DNA of 42,781 bases, from positions 70,258-113,038 of the forward strand of contig NZ_QVMH01000003.1 of NCBI RefSeq assembly GCF_010501035.1, in the 5' to 3' direction. Position 1 is the first letter of the stretch. Each line of letters opens with the position of its first letter. The position numbers were made by a program, and so were the translations under genes. Shown here piece after piece: positions 37,201-42,781 of this stretch. The DNA is from Paludibacter sp. 221. Lineage in GTDB: Bacteria; Bacteroidota; Bacteroidia; Bacteroidales; Paludibacteraceae. The notes below the pieces were generated by a model. It did no database searches. It saw only the letters and a list, made by a program, of their open reading frames with translations, and had not been told where the DNA came from.

Positions 37201-37384
37201 CCGAAGTTCCCTTCAGCCAGATATTCCCACCAATTACAGGCAATTTATCCTCAGAGGAAATTACTTGCCCCGTAATTGTTCTTCTTGAAACATTTTGATT
37301 TGTGTTTTGCGCATAAACTGTCCAAGTACAGAGTAAGGACATCAGCACAAAACTTAAACAACATTTTTTAAAAAATTGCTTCAT
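34247..37384 (-). CDS. SusC/RagA TonB-dependent outer membrane transporter
   Basis: It has 1045 residues. A signal peptide (MKQFFKKCCLSFVLMSLLCT, cleavage near VYA) is followed by an N-terminal carboxypeptidase-regulatory-like domain (about 36-107, RTITGQVISSEDKLPVIGGN). Then comes the DEVVVVGYGQQRKESVVGAI region with the SusC hallmark GYG. The plug follows (LAGQLSGIVAMTRSGEPGRDG, VLVDGIERELDLVDTEDIAQ, SASAVYGVRGANGVILITTK), then a 22-strand barrel ending in Phe (ITIGINANF). It imports oligosaccharides or peptides using TonB energy, with SusD as lid. It heads the four-gene operon susC-susD-DUF1735-DUF3472 behind a promoter candidate at 37513-37544. No anti-sigma-binding DUF4974-type N-terminal extension is present, so ECF/anti-sigma control is not suggested. 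Confidence 0.97.
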   Translation of the reverse strand: MKQFFKKCCLSFVLMSLLCTWTVYAQNTNQNVSRRTITGQVISSEDKLPVIGGNIWLKGTSVGTITDFDGNYSLTVEGVGGVLVFSYAGMVTQEIAIVNQRVINVTLDPDEKLLDEVVVVGYGQQRKESVVGAISTVDVENLKVPGSSNLSTALAGQLSGIVAMTRSGEPGRDGAANFYIRGVSSFKGNTNPLVLVDGIERELDLVDTEDIAQFSILKDASASAVYGVRGANGVILITTKKGSEGKPKINARGEYGLTSPTQMPKFLDSYQWGTFYNEMAKSEGKTQYTTDELEKYRDGSDPDLYPDVNWIDELYRNFASNQRVNLSVSGGSEIVRYYISGSFYNENSIFENAGDRYNYDSSIRYTKYNFRANIDFNITKSTVLNLNLANIYEKSFAPGRDKNDIWGYTFATSPNAFPIEYSDGTIAAPSSSTGYNPWNLLAHSGYREQFWNSSQALIGLNQDFGKLWKPLEGLTGNFKFSWDAFNTARQVRSKESTQYHAKYRDPDTGKLFYGDPIYKGNDSLGYEREAYDGGSMVTYMEASLTYNRLFAEKHRIGGLFLYNHKIKTLTLAGTQQKSLPYKNQGIAGRVTYAYKDKYLGEFNLGYNGSENFAPGHRFGFFPALALGWVVSNESWFEPVTKVVDMLKFKASYGIVGNDEIGTDIRWIYNPTIENSPYSWNYGSSAQSGGTGIRQGRIENRMVSWEEAKKANLGIEFSLFNSLRIQADYFYESRQGIFLQRAGLQNYVGLTTNPYVNIGETMNQGFDTNVEYNQKIGEVFLTGRVNFTYNKNKLLNNDEPDWEYKYQNTIGRPFGSGGSAQPLGLIALGLFESDEEIANSPQQMYGEYRVGDIKYQDVNGDGKVDTYDRVAIGYTNLPEITYGFGVTAEWKGIDVNVFFQGISHISFFTGGTSMRPFSSGNIERSAINADLWGNTWMSTNTPEENANAKYPRLSYGSGTGSSNNSQNSTWNLQNGSFMRLKNFELGYSLPKSVLKGSFINSLRVYAAGTNLLTFSKFKLWDPEKGNSDGSGYPPSRVITIGINANF

Positions 37385-37512
37385 AATGATTTTTTTGATT
37401 TAAAAACGGTTTTTCATGATTTATATATGTGATTTTCAGTGTCTATCCATTATTTCATTTAAACACAGACATGGAATAAAATAAGCTGATACTTAAACAT
37501 ATAAAGCAACAA

Positions 37513-37544
37513 CAAACCTACCTTAGTATAACTTCCATACCAAG
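37513..37544 (-). promoter_or_regulatory. Promoter candidate of the SusC/D operon
   Basis: Minus-strand CTTG (37544-37541), a 20-nt spacer and TAGGTTTG (37520-37513). The -7 matches TAnnTTTG exactly and the -33 three of four bases, the same pattern as the pyrH promoter. The susC start is at 37384, so the leader is about 120 nt, long enough for post-transcriptional control. The rest of the 308-bp gap holds the inverted repeat at 37607-37677 and nothing else I can name. Confidence 0.55.
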
Positions 37545-37606
37545 CTAAAACAATGTGTCCAGTGTGTTTTTTATCAGTTATTTTTGTCAAGAGTAGTTTA
37601 GTTACA

Positions 37607-37677
37607 GACAAACCTTTCGGAAAAAGAACATAAAAACACCTTTTCGGGAGAATCATTTCTTTTCAGAAAAGTTTGTC
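37607..37677. repeat. Long imperfect inverted repeat upstream of susC
   Basis: GACAAACCTTTCGGAAAAAG (37607-37626) against CTTTTCAGAAAAGTTTGTC (37659-37677): the outer 7 bp are exact and most of the remainder pairs, with a 32-nt centre. It begins about 16 bp after the stop of the type IX cargo gene. It may serve as that gene's terminator, though no clean U-run follows. Otherwise it could be a regulator site 60-100 bp upstream of the susC promoter. Confidence 0.5.
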
Positions 37678-37692
37678 AGTAGCTATTTTTTC

Positions 37693-39453
37693 TTATTGGA
37701 TAATAATTTTTATATTTTCCGATACTGAATCAGCATAAGTTACCGATACGATATAGCAACCTGTAGCTGGCAAAGTATATGTAGTAGAAACTGCCGACGA
37801 AGTTATCAACCGGGTTCCTGTGATATCATAGATGATAACGCCTGCGATATTTTCACCTTCTATAGTCACTTGTTTTCCATTAACACAACATTGAGTTCGG
37901 TCAATCTGGCTTTCGGCAAGGGCACTACCTTCACTATATGGGATAAACTCTAATTCGTTTCCACCTTGATTTGCAGTATATAAACCAACAGTGCTGCCCG
38001 CATAATCATTAAATGCCAAACTTGTAGTATTGTGTATCACCTGCCATTGGTTAGGATTGCCATCTACAAGGGCTAACTTAAAGAAATCGCCGTTTTCCAT
38101 TTCAGCCAAAACTAAATCATTGGAATCTGCAGCCTTTTTCACTTCAAGGTCACCTGTTTTGGCTATAAATCCGAATGAATTATATGTACCGTTCAGACGG
38201 AATAATTGTGCTTCATTCCCTTCTTCAAGGTCTGCTTGTAAAAGCGTACTACCTAATCCCGCTGCTGTCATGTATTTCTTATTTCTCACAACTTTTACAT
38301 AATACCATTTTGGGATGTCATAAGAACTCAATGCAGGAGCTTTGTCAAACGGATTGGAACCGGGCTCGTAAATATCAAAAACACTTCCGTCGTCAGTAAC
38401 AGAATAAGTTGTTAAATCATTACCGGGTGCACCATTAAAACCATTACCTGCTTCGAGATGAACAAATCCCCATTTATTTTCGCCATAATTGGTGTTTGTA
38501 TTAGAAATAATACTAAAATCATCACCTGCGCTCGCAAGGATAAAGATCCCCCTATCAGCACCATTACTATCTTTTTCAGTAGAAAGTTTCAGATATCCAC
38601 CTGCTTTACATTTAATTTTTACAGAACCATATTCTCCGTCGGCTCCTTCAAAAGCAAACAATTGTGCATCTTGCTCCTCTCCTTCAATAAGTTCTCTACT
38701 CAATAATTTCAATTTTTGCTCATCACCTTGCGAAGTCACCACCAACTTTTTACGCAGGTTGTCTAAAAAATACCAAGTATAATCTTCGCCAACCGAAATT
38801 TTAGGAGGATTTACATAAAGTACTTCATAAATTTCTTTCATGCTCTTGATAGCACTAAAAGGGTTACCACCGTCATTATCAACATGGTATACGCAAATTT
38901 CTTTTGAAGAGTCTCCGGTCATATTTATATAAGTATCAAATTCGGGACAATAAAGTTGGAATTTAAAGCCGGTTTCGTCCGTACCAAACTGTTTAAAAAC
39001 AAAAACAGCACCCTCGGCAATAGGAGCCGGCTTAAAATGAGAACGTACTGCGGCGTCAATTTCCATGTCATGGGTACCTTTATAGTTACCTTCAGCATCT
39101 TTTTCAGCCAACTTATAACCTCCGGCACCATCGGAAACATATTTTCCAGTACCTTTTGCATTTGCCTTATAATTAGCGAAAAGCTTTAGCGCTTCTCCTT
39201 TTTTAGATACAATTTTAAAACTTTCATTCTCTACCTGCTGAAATTTCCATTTCAGTTCATCTACATTTTCAAATTGAACAACTGTAATTTTCGCATCATC
39301 ACCATTGTCTTTCCATACATTGCCGGAACGGTGAGAATAAATACTATACCACTCTTCGGTGGTACCATCGCTAATAGTAGGAAAAGTTTGTGAATTAAGA
39401 ACAAAAGGCATAAACGCCCACAATACAAGTAAGGGCAGTAATAGTTTTTTCAT
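37693..39453 (-). CDS. Secreted repeat protein with type IX sorting tail
   Basis: It has 586 residues, with signal peptide MKKLLLPLLVLWAFMPFVLN (cleavage near NS-QTF). The body contains at least three units beginning with a Trp-Tyr pair: EWYSIYSHRSGN, YTWYFLDNLRKKLV and PKWYYVKVVRNKKYM. Each is followed by a QLF/FQ-containing strand (AQLFAFEGADGEYGS, AQLFRLNGTYNSFGF), a pattern like beta-trefoil (ricin-type) lectin repeats. The last 70 residues (ITGTRLITSS to SENIKIIIQ, with TYTLPATGCYIVSV) form a type A sorting domain of the type IX secretion system. It is therefore probably exported across the outer membrane and attached to the surface. A lectin role is inferred from the repeat pattern only. 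It has its own promoter candidate and precedes the susC operon by 308 bp. Confidence 0.8.
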   Translation of the reverse strand: MKKLLLPLLVLWAFMPFVLNSQTFPTISDGTTEEWYSIYSHRSGNVWKDNGDDAKITVVQFENVDELKWKFQQVENESFKIVSKKGEALKLFANYKANAKGTGKYVSDGAGGYKLAEKDAEGNYKGTHDMEIDAAVRSHFKPAPIAEGAVFVFKQFGTDETGFKFQLYCPEFDTYINMTGDSSKEICVYHVDNDGGNPFSAIKSMKEIYEVLYVNPPKISVGEDYTWYFLDNLRKKLVVTSQGDEQKLKLLSRELIEGEEQDAQLFAFEGADGEYGSVKIKCKAGGYLKLSTEKDSNGADRGIFILASAGDDFSIISNTNTNYGENKWGFVHLEAGNGFNGAPGNDLTTYSVTDDGSVFDIYEPGSNPFDKAPALSSYDIPKWYYVKVVRNKKYMTAAGLGSTLLQADLEEGNEAQLFRLNGTYNSFGFIAKTGDLEVKKAADSNDLVLAEMENGDFFKLALVDGNPNQWQVIHNTTSLAFNDYAGSTVGLYTANQGGNELEFIPYSEGSALAESQIDRTQCCVNGKQVTIEGENIAGVIIYDITGTRLITSSAVSTTYTLPATGCYIVSVTYADSVSENIKIIIQ

Positions 39454-39504
39454 GTCTCAAATTTTAATGTTAACAGTATCTTTATAATAAATGAAATACA
39501 AACA

Positions 39505-39537
39505 CAAATATAGATATACTTTTTCTAAAAAAACAAA
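39505..39537 (-). promoter_or_regulatory. Promoter candidate of the type IX cargo gene
   Basis: Minus-strand TTTG (39537-39534), a 21-nt spacer and TATATTTG (39512-39505). Both hexamer-like elements are exact; the spacer is 2 nt longer than the commonest. The leader to the ATG at 39453 would be about 45 nt. Confidence 0.55.
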
Positions 39538-39788
39538 AAAAGCACTTTTATTTAAACACTTTTCTACTGTTTTGTATCGTTCGTTTTTTACCCATCGAGA
39601 TATTCCCCAAATTAACAGCCAAATACCCTCGTATACTATCTTTAGAAACTGTTTAAAGTTTCCACTATTATGCCTTCAAAAAAAATCTTTTTCGCAATAA
39701 TTTATATCCTTTTTTATTAAAAGCCCCGGAACAATCTATAATTACCAAAAAAAAACCGACCGGGTAAGATAATCACCCCCTACCCTAT

Positions 39789-39827
39789 AAAAAAAACAGA
39801 AGCAGAATATCCCATATTCTACTTCTG
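39789..39827 (-). terminator. Intrinsic terminator of glnN
   Basis: CAGAAG-AGAATAT (39797-39810) pairs with ATATTCT-CTTCTG (39814-39827), 13 pairs with one mismatch and a CCC/GGG loop. Eight uridines follow on the minus strand (39796-39789). It begins 38 bp after the glnN stop and is the strongest terminator in the window. Confidence 0.93.
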
Positions 39828-39864
39828 CTCCCGATTTTTCATTATAATTTTAGAGGTTGTCTTC

Positions 39865-42060
39865 TTATCTGATAAATAGCAGTTCCCTGTATTTCGGCAA
39901 TGTCCACATCTCATTATCCACTGTTAGTTCCAACTTATCCACATGATAGCGGATAACATCAAAATAAGGATAAACATTATCATGATAGGCAATAGCTTTC
40001 TCACGTTCATCCTCAATCCTGTTGGCCACCTTACGTGCTTCCACCATTGCATCCGCATTGGTTTTTATAGCACAAATATGGTCGGCTATCTCTTCAATAA
40101 TGGCCGAATCCATCTCGCTCAGTTTTTCTGCCTTATCAGCCGGATACACAGCTTTTATCTTGTATACATTATCCAACAGCATCGACTGGTAACGGGTGGC
40201 TACCGGAATAATATGATTCATAGCCAAATCGCCCAGCACACGTGCCTCTATCTGAATCTTCTTTGTATATACCTCCCATTTCACCTCGTTACGTGCATGG
40301 AGTTCTTTTTCGGTCAACACACCAGTTTCTTCAAACATTTTCACGGTTTGAGGAGCAAGATAAGCATCGTAAATCAAAGGAACGCTTGTTTCACAATCCA
40401 ATCCCCTTCTTTTAGCTTCTTCTTTCCACTCATCGCTATAGCCATTACCATCGAAACGAATGGCCTTTGTATCTTTTATGTATTGCTTTAATGTGTCAAA
40501 AATAGCTTCTTCCTTGGATATACCCGCTTTCATCTTAGCGTCTATCTCTGTCTTAAACTCTTTAAGCTGGCTTGCTACCGATGTATTTAAGGCAATCATC
40601 GCAGAAGCACAATTGGCCGAAGAACCTACTGCACGAAACTCGAAACGGTTTCCGGTAAACGCAAAAGGCGAAGTACGGTTACGGTCGGTATTATCTACCA
40701 GCACTTCTGGTATATGAGCAATACCCAGTTTCATCCGTTTTTTATCGTCCACCACGATAGCTTCTTCGCTGGTACTGGCTTCGAGCTTATCCAGCACAGC
40801 AGACAGTTGCGAGCCCAGAAAAACAGATATAATAGCCGGAGGAGCCTCATTTGCACCAAGGCGGTGAGCATTCGGAGCTGTCATAATCGAGGCTTTCAGC
40901 AAAGCATTGTTTTTATGAACGGCTTTCAGCGTATTTATAAGAAAAGTCACAAACTGAAGATTAGCTTCCGAAGTTTTACCCGGAGTAAGCAAGCCCACAC
41001 CCGTATCAGTTCCCAGCGACCAGTTATTATGCTTGCCCGACCCATTGACACCTGCAAATGGCTTCTCATGAAGCAGAACGCGGAAATTATGTTTACGCGC
41101 TATCCTGTCCATCAGCGACATGATGAAGATATTCTGGTCGACAGCCAGGTTTGTTTCCCCATAAATAGGAGCAAGTTCAAACTGGTTTGGTGCAACTTCG
41201 TTATGGCGGGTCTTCAACGGAATACCATACTTATATGCCTCAAACTCCAAGTCGCGCATGTACTCCGCAACGCGCGGCGGAATAGCCCCAAAATAATGGT
41301 CTTCCAACTGTTGGTTTTTAGCGCTCTCGTGTCCCATAAGCGTTCTTCCGGTCAGCAATAAGTCAGGACGCGCTACACAAAGGTCTTCATCAACCAAGAA
41401 GTATTCTTGTTCCCAGCCAAGATACGAGTATATCTTTTTTACATTCGAGTCGAATAGCAAACAAACATCCAAAGCAGCCTTTTCTACCGCATTGATAGCC
41501 TTAAGCAATGGAGCTTTATAGTCAAGCGACTCACCTGTATACGAGATAAATACCGTAGGAATACAAAGCGTATCGTCAACAATAAATGCCGGAGAAGATG
41601 GATCCCATGCTGTATAACCACGCGCCTCGAAAGTATTTCGTATCCCCCCGTTAGGGAAGCTCGACGCGTCAGATTCCTGTTGTACAAGCAATTTTCCCGA
41701 AAACTCCTCAATAATAGGCCCGCCCGGTTCATCCACATACTCGATAAAAGAATCATGTTTTTCGGCAGTACCGTCGGTCAATGGCTGGAACCAGTGAGTG
41801 TAATGAGTAGCGCCCATCTCCATCGCCCACATTTTCATTCCGGCAGCCACATGGCTTGCTATTTCACGGTCAAGCGTTTTACCCTCGTCAATAGCCTCAC
41901 ATACAGTTTTCATCGTATTTTTCGACAAGTATTTTGCCATCTGGTCACGATTGAATACATACTTACCATAGTACTCCGATGTGATTTTGTCCGGCACCGA
42001 TGCCGGAACGGCTTTACGCTTGAATGCTTCTTCAACAACTTTAAATCTTAATGTTGACAT
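39865..42060 (-). CDS. glnN: Glutamine synthetase type III
   Basis: Forms glutamine from glutamate, ammonia and ATP, the main ammonium assimilation step in many Bacteroidales. It has 731 residues, the size of the large GSIII class rather than the roughly 450 of GSI. The GSIII N-terminal region (MSTLRFKVVEEAFKRKAVPA, then GMKMWAMEMGATHYTHWFQP) is followed by the catalytic segments: EQEYFLVDE, RHNEVAPNQFELAPIYGETN, VNGSGKHNNWSLGTDTGVG with the ATP/glutamate-site motif, NAHRLGANEAPPAI, and NRTSPFAFTGNRFEFRAVGSS. A long C-terminal helical domain completes it. It is a single gene with a strong terminator. No promoter pair was found within 100 bp upstream, and no GlnK or ammonium transporter gene lies beside it. 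Confidence 0.97.
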   Translation of the reverse strand: MSTLRFKVVEEAFKRKAVPASVPDKITSEYYGKYVFNRDQMAKYLSKNTMKTVCEAIDEGKTLDREIASHVAAGMKMWAMEMGATHYTHWFQPLTDGTAEKHDSFIEYVDEPGGPIIEEFSGKLLVQQESDASSFPNGGIRNTFEARGYTAWDPSSPAFIVDDTLCIPTVFISYTGESLDYKAPLLKAINAVEKAALDVCLLFDSNVKKIYSYLGWEQEYFLVDEDLCVARPDLLLTGRTLMGHESAKNQQLEDHYFGAIPPRVAEYMRDLEFEAYKYGIPLKTRHNEVAPNQFELAPIYGETNLAVDQNIFIMSLMDRIARKHNFRVLLHEKPFAGVNGSGKHNNWSLGTDTGVGLLTPGKTSEANLQFVTFLINTLKAVHKNNALLKASIMTAPNAHRLGANEAPPAIISVFLGSQLSAVLDKLEASTSEEAIVVDDKKRMKLGIAHIPEVLVDNTDRNRTSPFAFTGNRFEFRAVGSSANCASAMIALNTSVASQLKEFKTEIDAKMKAGISKEEAIFDTLKQYIKDTKAIRFDGNGYSDEWKEEAKRRGLDCETSVPLIYDAYLAPQTVKMFEETGVLTEKELHARNEVKWEVYTKKIQIEARVLGDLAMNHIIPVATRYQSMLLDNVYKIKAVYPADKAEKLSEMDSAIIEEIADHICAIKTNADAMVEARKVANRIEDEREKAIAYHDNVYPYFDVIRYHVDKLELTVDNEMWTLPKYRELLFIR

Positions 42061-42149
42061 ATATAGTTTATGTTTGGATTATTTATAATAGAGCTTATAT
42101 TCAATAGTCTATTATAAAGCTTATTTATAAATCATTATAGTATTAAAAG
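42061..42149. other. AT-rich leader region upstream of glnN
   Basis: Between the glnN start and the first palindromic element, AT-rich sequence with repeated TTATAA/TATTATAA words. A promoter for glnN is expected here, but no TTTG-N19-TAnnTTTG pair can be found on the minus strand, so the site is either divergent or lies beyond the palindromes. Confidence 0.4.
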
Positions 42150-42302
42150 CTCCCGTAGGGAGTAAAGTTTGGTAATGTGCAAATTACTTAATAATCCGGC
42201 ATGCCGTAGGTACGCGACAATTAGAGAGAAAGTTGCGTACCTATACGGCACGCCCGCTATATCTAAAGATAGTGTTTTACCAAACTCCCACTCCTAACGG
42301 AG
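42150..42302. repeat. Nested palindromic element (REP/MITE-like)
   Basis: Outer ends are imperfect inverted repeats, each carrying a small hairpin: CTCCCGTAGGGAG (42150-42162) and CTCCTAACGGAG (42291-42302). Inside them AGTTTGGTAA (42166-42175) pairs exactly with TTACCAAACT (42277-42286). The centre is a long stem: TGCCGTA-GGTACGC (42202-42215) with GCGTACC-TA-TACGGCA (42235-42250). There is no transposase frame. The GC-rich arms differ from the flanks. The layout fits a small non-autonomous mobile or REP-type element moved by an enzyme encoded elsewhere. Confidence 0.65.
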
Positions 42303-42313
42303 TGCCATATTTA

Positions 42314-42399
42314 GCGCAAGTCTGTGACTTGTGCTTATATTCTTTACAGTTTAAAACTGCATTATCTTTGGTACAAGTTGTGCTACGCTAAACTTGCGC
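42314..42399. repeat. Second palindromic element beside the first
   Basis: GCGCAAGT (42314-42321) pairs with ACTTGCGC (42392-42399). An inner pair, ACTTGTGC (42327-42334) and GTACAAGT (42371-42378), matches with one mismatch. The centre CAGTTT-A-AAACTG (42347-42359) is itself a palindrome. The nested layout repeats that of 42150-42302 with different sequence. No coding frame is present. Confidence 0.6.
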
Positions 42400-42414
42400 C
42401 AACAGTGAAAAAAT

Positions 42415-42431
42415 CTGACTTTTCAAGTCAG
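42415..42431. repeat. Small perfect hairpin
   Basis: CTGACTT (42415-42421) and AAGTCAG (42425-42431) are exact reverse complements with a 3-nt loop, 16 bp after the second palindromic element. It has no U-tract beyond TCTACTTTT on the plus strand. It may be a third member of the palindromic cluster. Confidence 0.45.
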
Positions 42432-42781
42432 TCTACTTTTTAAAATACATCTGCAAAACCGTTTCTATCAATTACTTTCCGAAAGCAAAAACATCTCAAA
42501 AACAGCTATTCTGAAACATCGTACTTTCAATAAACAGGTTTGCAATACATCAAACAAGGAGGAATAAAATACGGGGTATAAAGATACATAAAAAAAATTG
42601 GTCAAAAATATTCAACTTTCATATTTTAAAGGCAACCGCATCAAAATATGTAAAATTGCTATTTTTTTCTTTCGTAGCCGGAGCTAATCTTTCCGCCTCA
42701 GCTGGTGAGCGTTAAGAAATTCAGCGTAACGAAGCGTTAAACAGGATTTGCTGTTTGACGACCAACGGGAGGAGTTTCAAA
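42432..42781. other. Gene-free right edge, possible truncated repeat
   Basis: No gene, RNA or promoter is recognisable. The last 100 bp are richer in G/C than the preceding AT-rich stretch and contain three related words: GAGCGTTAAG, CAGCGTAACG and AAGCGTTAAA. This suggests a dispersed intergenic element cut by the window end. Confidence 0.3.

Larger units (their letters stand above)
39454..39864. other. 411-bp gap between the type IX cargo gene and glnN
   Basis: Besides the promoter at 39505-39537 and the glnN terminator at 39789-39827, I see only AT-rich sequence with homopolymer A and T runs. No convincing gene, RNA or repeat was found. Confidence 0.6.

Noticed and set aside
39943-41361. 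Plus-strand open frames of up to 215 codons opposite glnN
   Set aside because: They lie fully inside an intact, well-conserved glutamine synthetase gene, show no family features and arise from its codon pattern.
42198-42254. Stem at 42198-42254 as a tRNA or structured RNA gene
   Set aside because: There is one long stem with a bulge but no cloverleaf arms, T-loop sequence or anticodon stem; it fits a palindromic element better.
42150-42399. A complete insertion sequence upstream of glnN
   Set aside because: No transposase frame of useful length occurs between or near the inverted ends.
42603-42610. TATTTTTG on the minus strand as the glnN promoter
   Set aside because: It lies about 540 bp from glnN beyond the palindromic cluster, and the only nearby -33 match has a 22-nt spacer and a mismatch.

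Overview
The window is chromosomal DNA from a Bacteroidota (Bacteroidales) bacterium. The evidence is a SusC/SusD pair with DUF1735 and BACON/DUF3472 lipoproteins, a type III glutamine synthetase, a protein with a type IX secretion sorting tail, and promoters of the Bacteroidota form TTTG-N19-21-TAnnTTTG. The type IX tail points to the Dysgonomonas/Porphyromonas/Tannerella side of the order rather than Bacteroides itself. This placement is inferred from gene content, not from a phylogeny.

Layout. Positions 1-3.8 kb, plus strand: the PcrA/UvrD helicase and recA, ending in a clear terminator. Positions 3.9-8.8 kb, minus strand: a two-helix membrane protein of unknown function, an Lrp/AsnC regulator, rsgA, a barrel-only Omp85-like outer membrane protein, frr and pyrH. 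Positions 8.9-27.8 kb, minus strand: one continuous str-S10-spc-alpha ribosomal cluster. It reads rpsL-rpsG-fusA-rpsJ-rplC-rplD-rplW-rplB-rpsS-rplV-rpsC-rplP-rpmC-rpsQ-rplN-rplX-rplE-rpsN-rpsH-rplF-rplR-rpsE-rpmD-rplO-secY-map-infA-rpmJ-rpsM-rpsK-rpsD-rpoA-rplQ. It has a consensus promoter before rpsL, a second before infA, and a terminator after rplQ. rpmD and rpmJ are short genes that are easily missed.

Positions 27.9-39.5 kb, minus strand: a small exported protein, then a polysaccharide-utilisation type locus (SusC, SusD, a DUF1735 surface lipoprotein, a BACON/DUF5077/DUF3472 lipoprotein). Upstream of it lies a separately promoted exported protein with a type IX sorting tail. No recognisable glycoside hydrolase, sulfatase or hybrid two-component regulator is present, so the substrate cannot be named. 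Positions 39.8-42.8 kb: glnN with a strong terminator, followed by about 720 bp of gene-free DNA holding nested palindromes that look like REP/MITE-type elements.

The coding content is largely housekeeping. The most unusual signal lies between genes. Five of the long gaps inside the ribosomal cluster carry short arrays with a 7-bp period, usually as two arms facing each other, each locus with its own heptamer. I found no report of these that I can recall for ribosomal operons of this phylum. They resemble the heptanucleotide repeats known from cyanobacteria and deserve a genome-wide look. Other points of interest are a near-perfect palindrome on the lrp promoter, the separation of rpsL from rpoBC, and the palindromic elements beside glnN.
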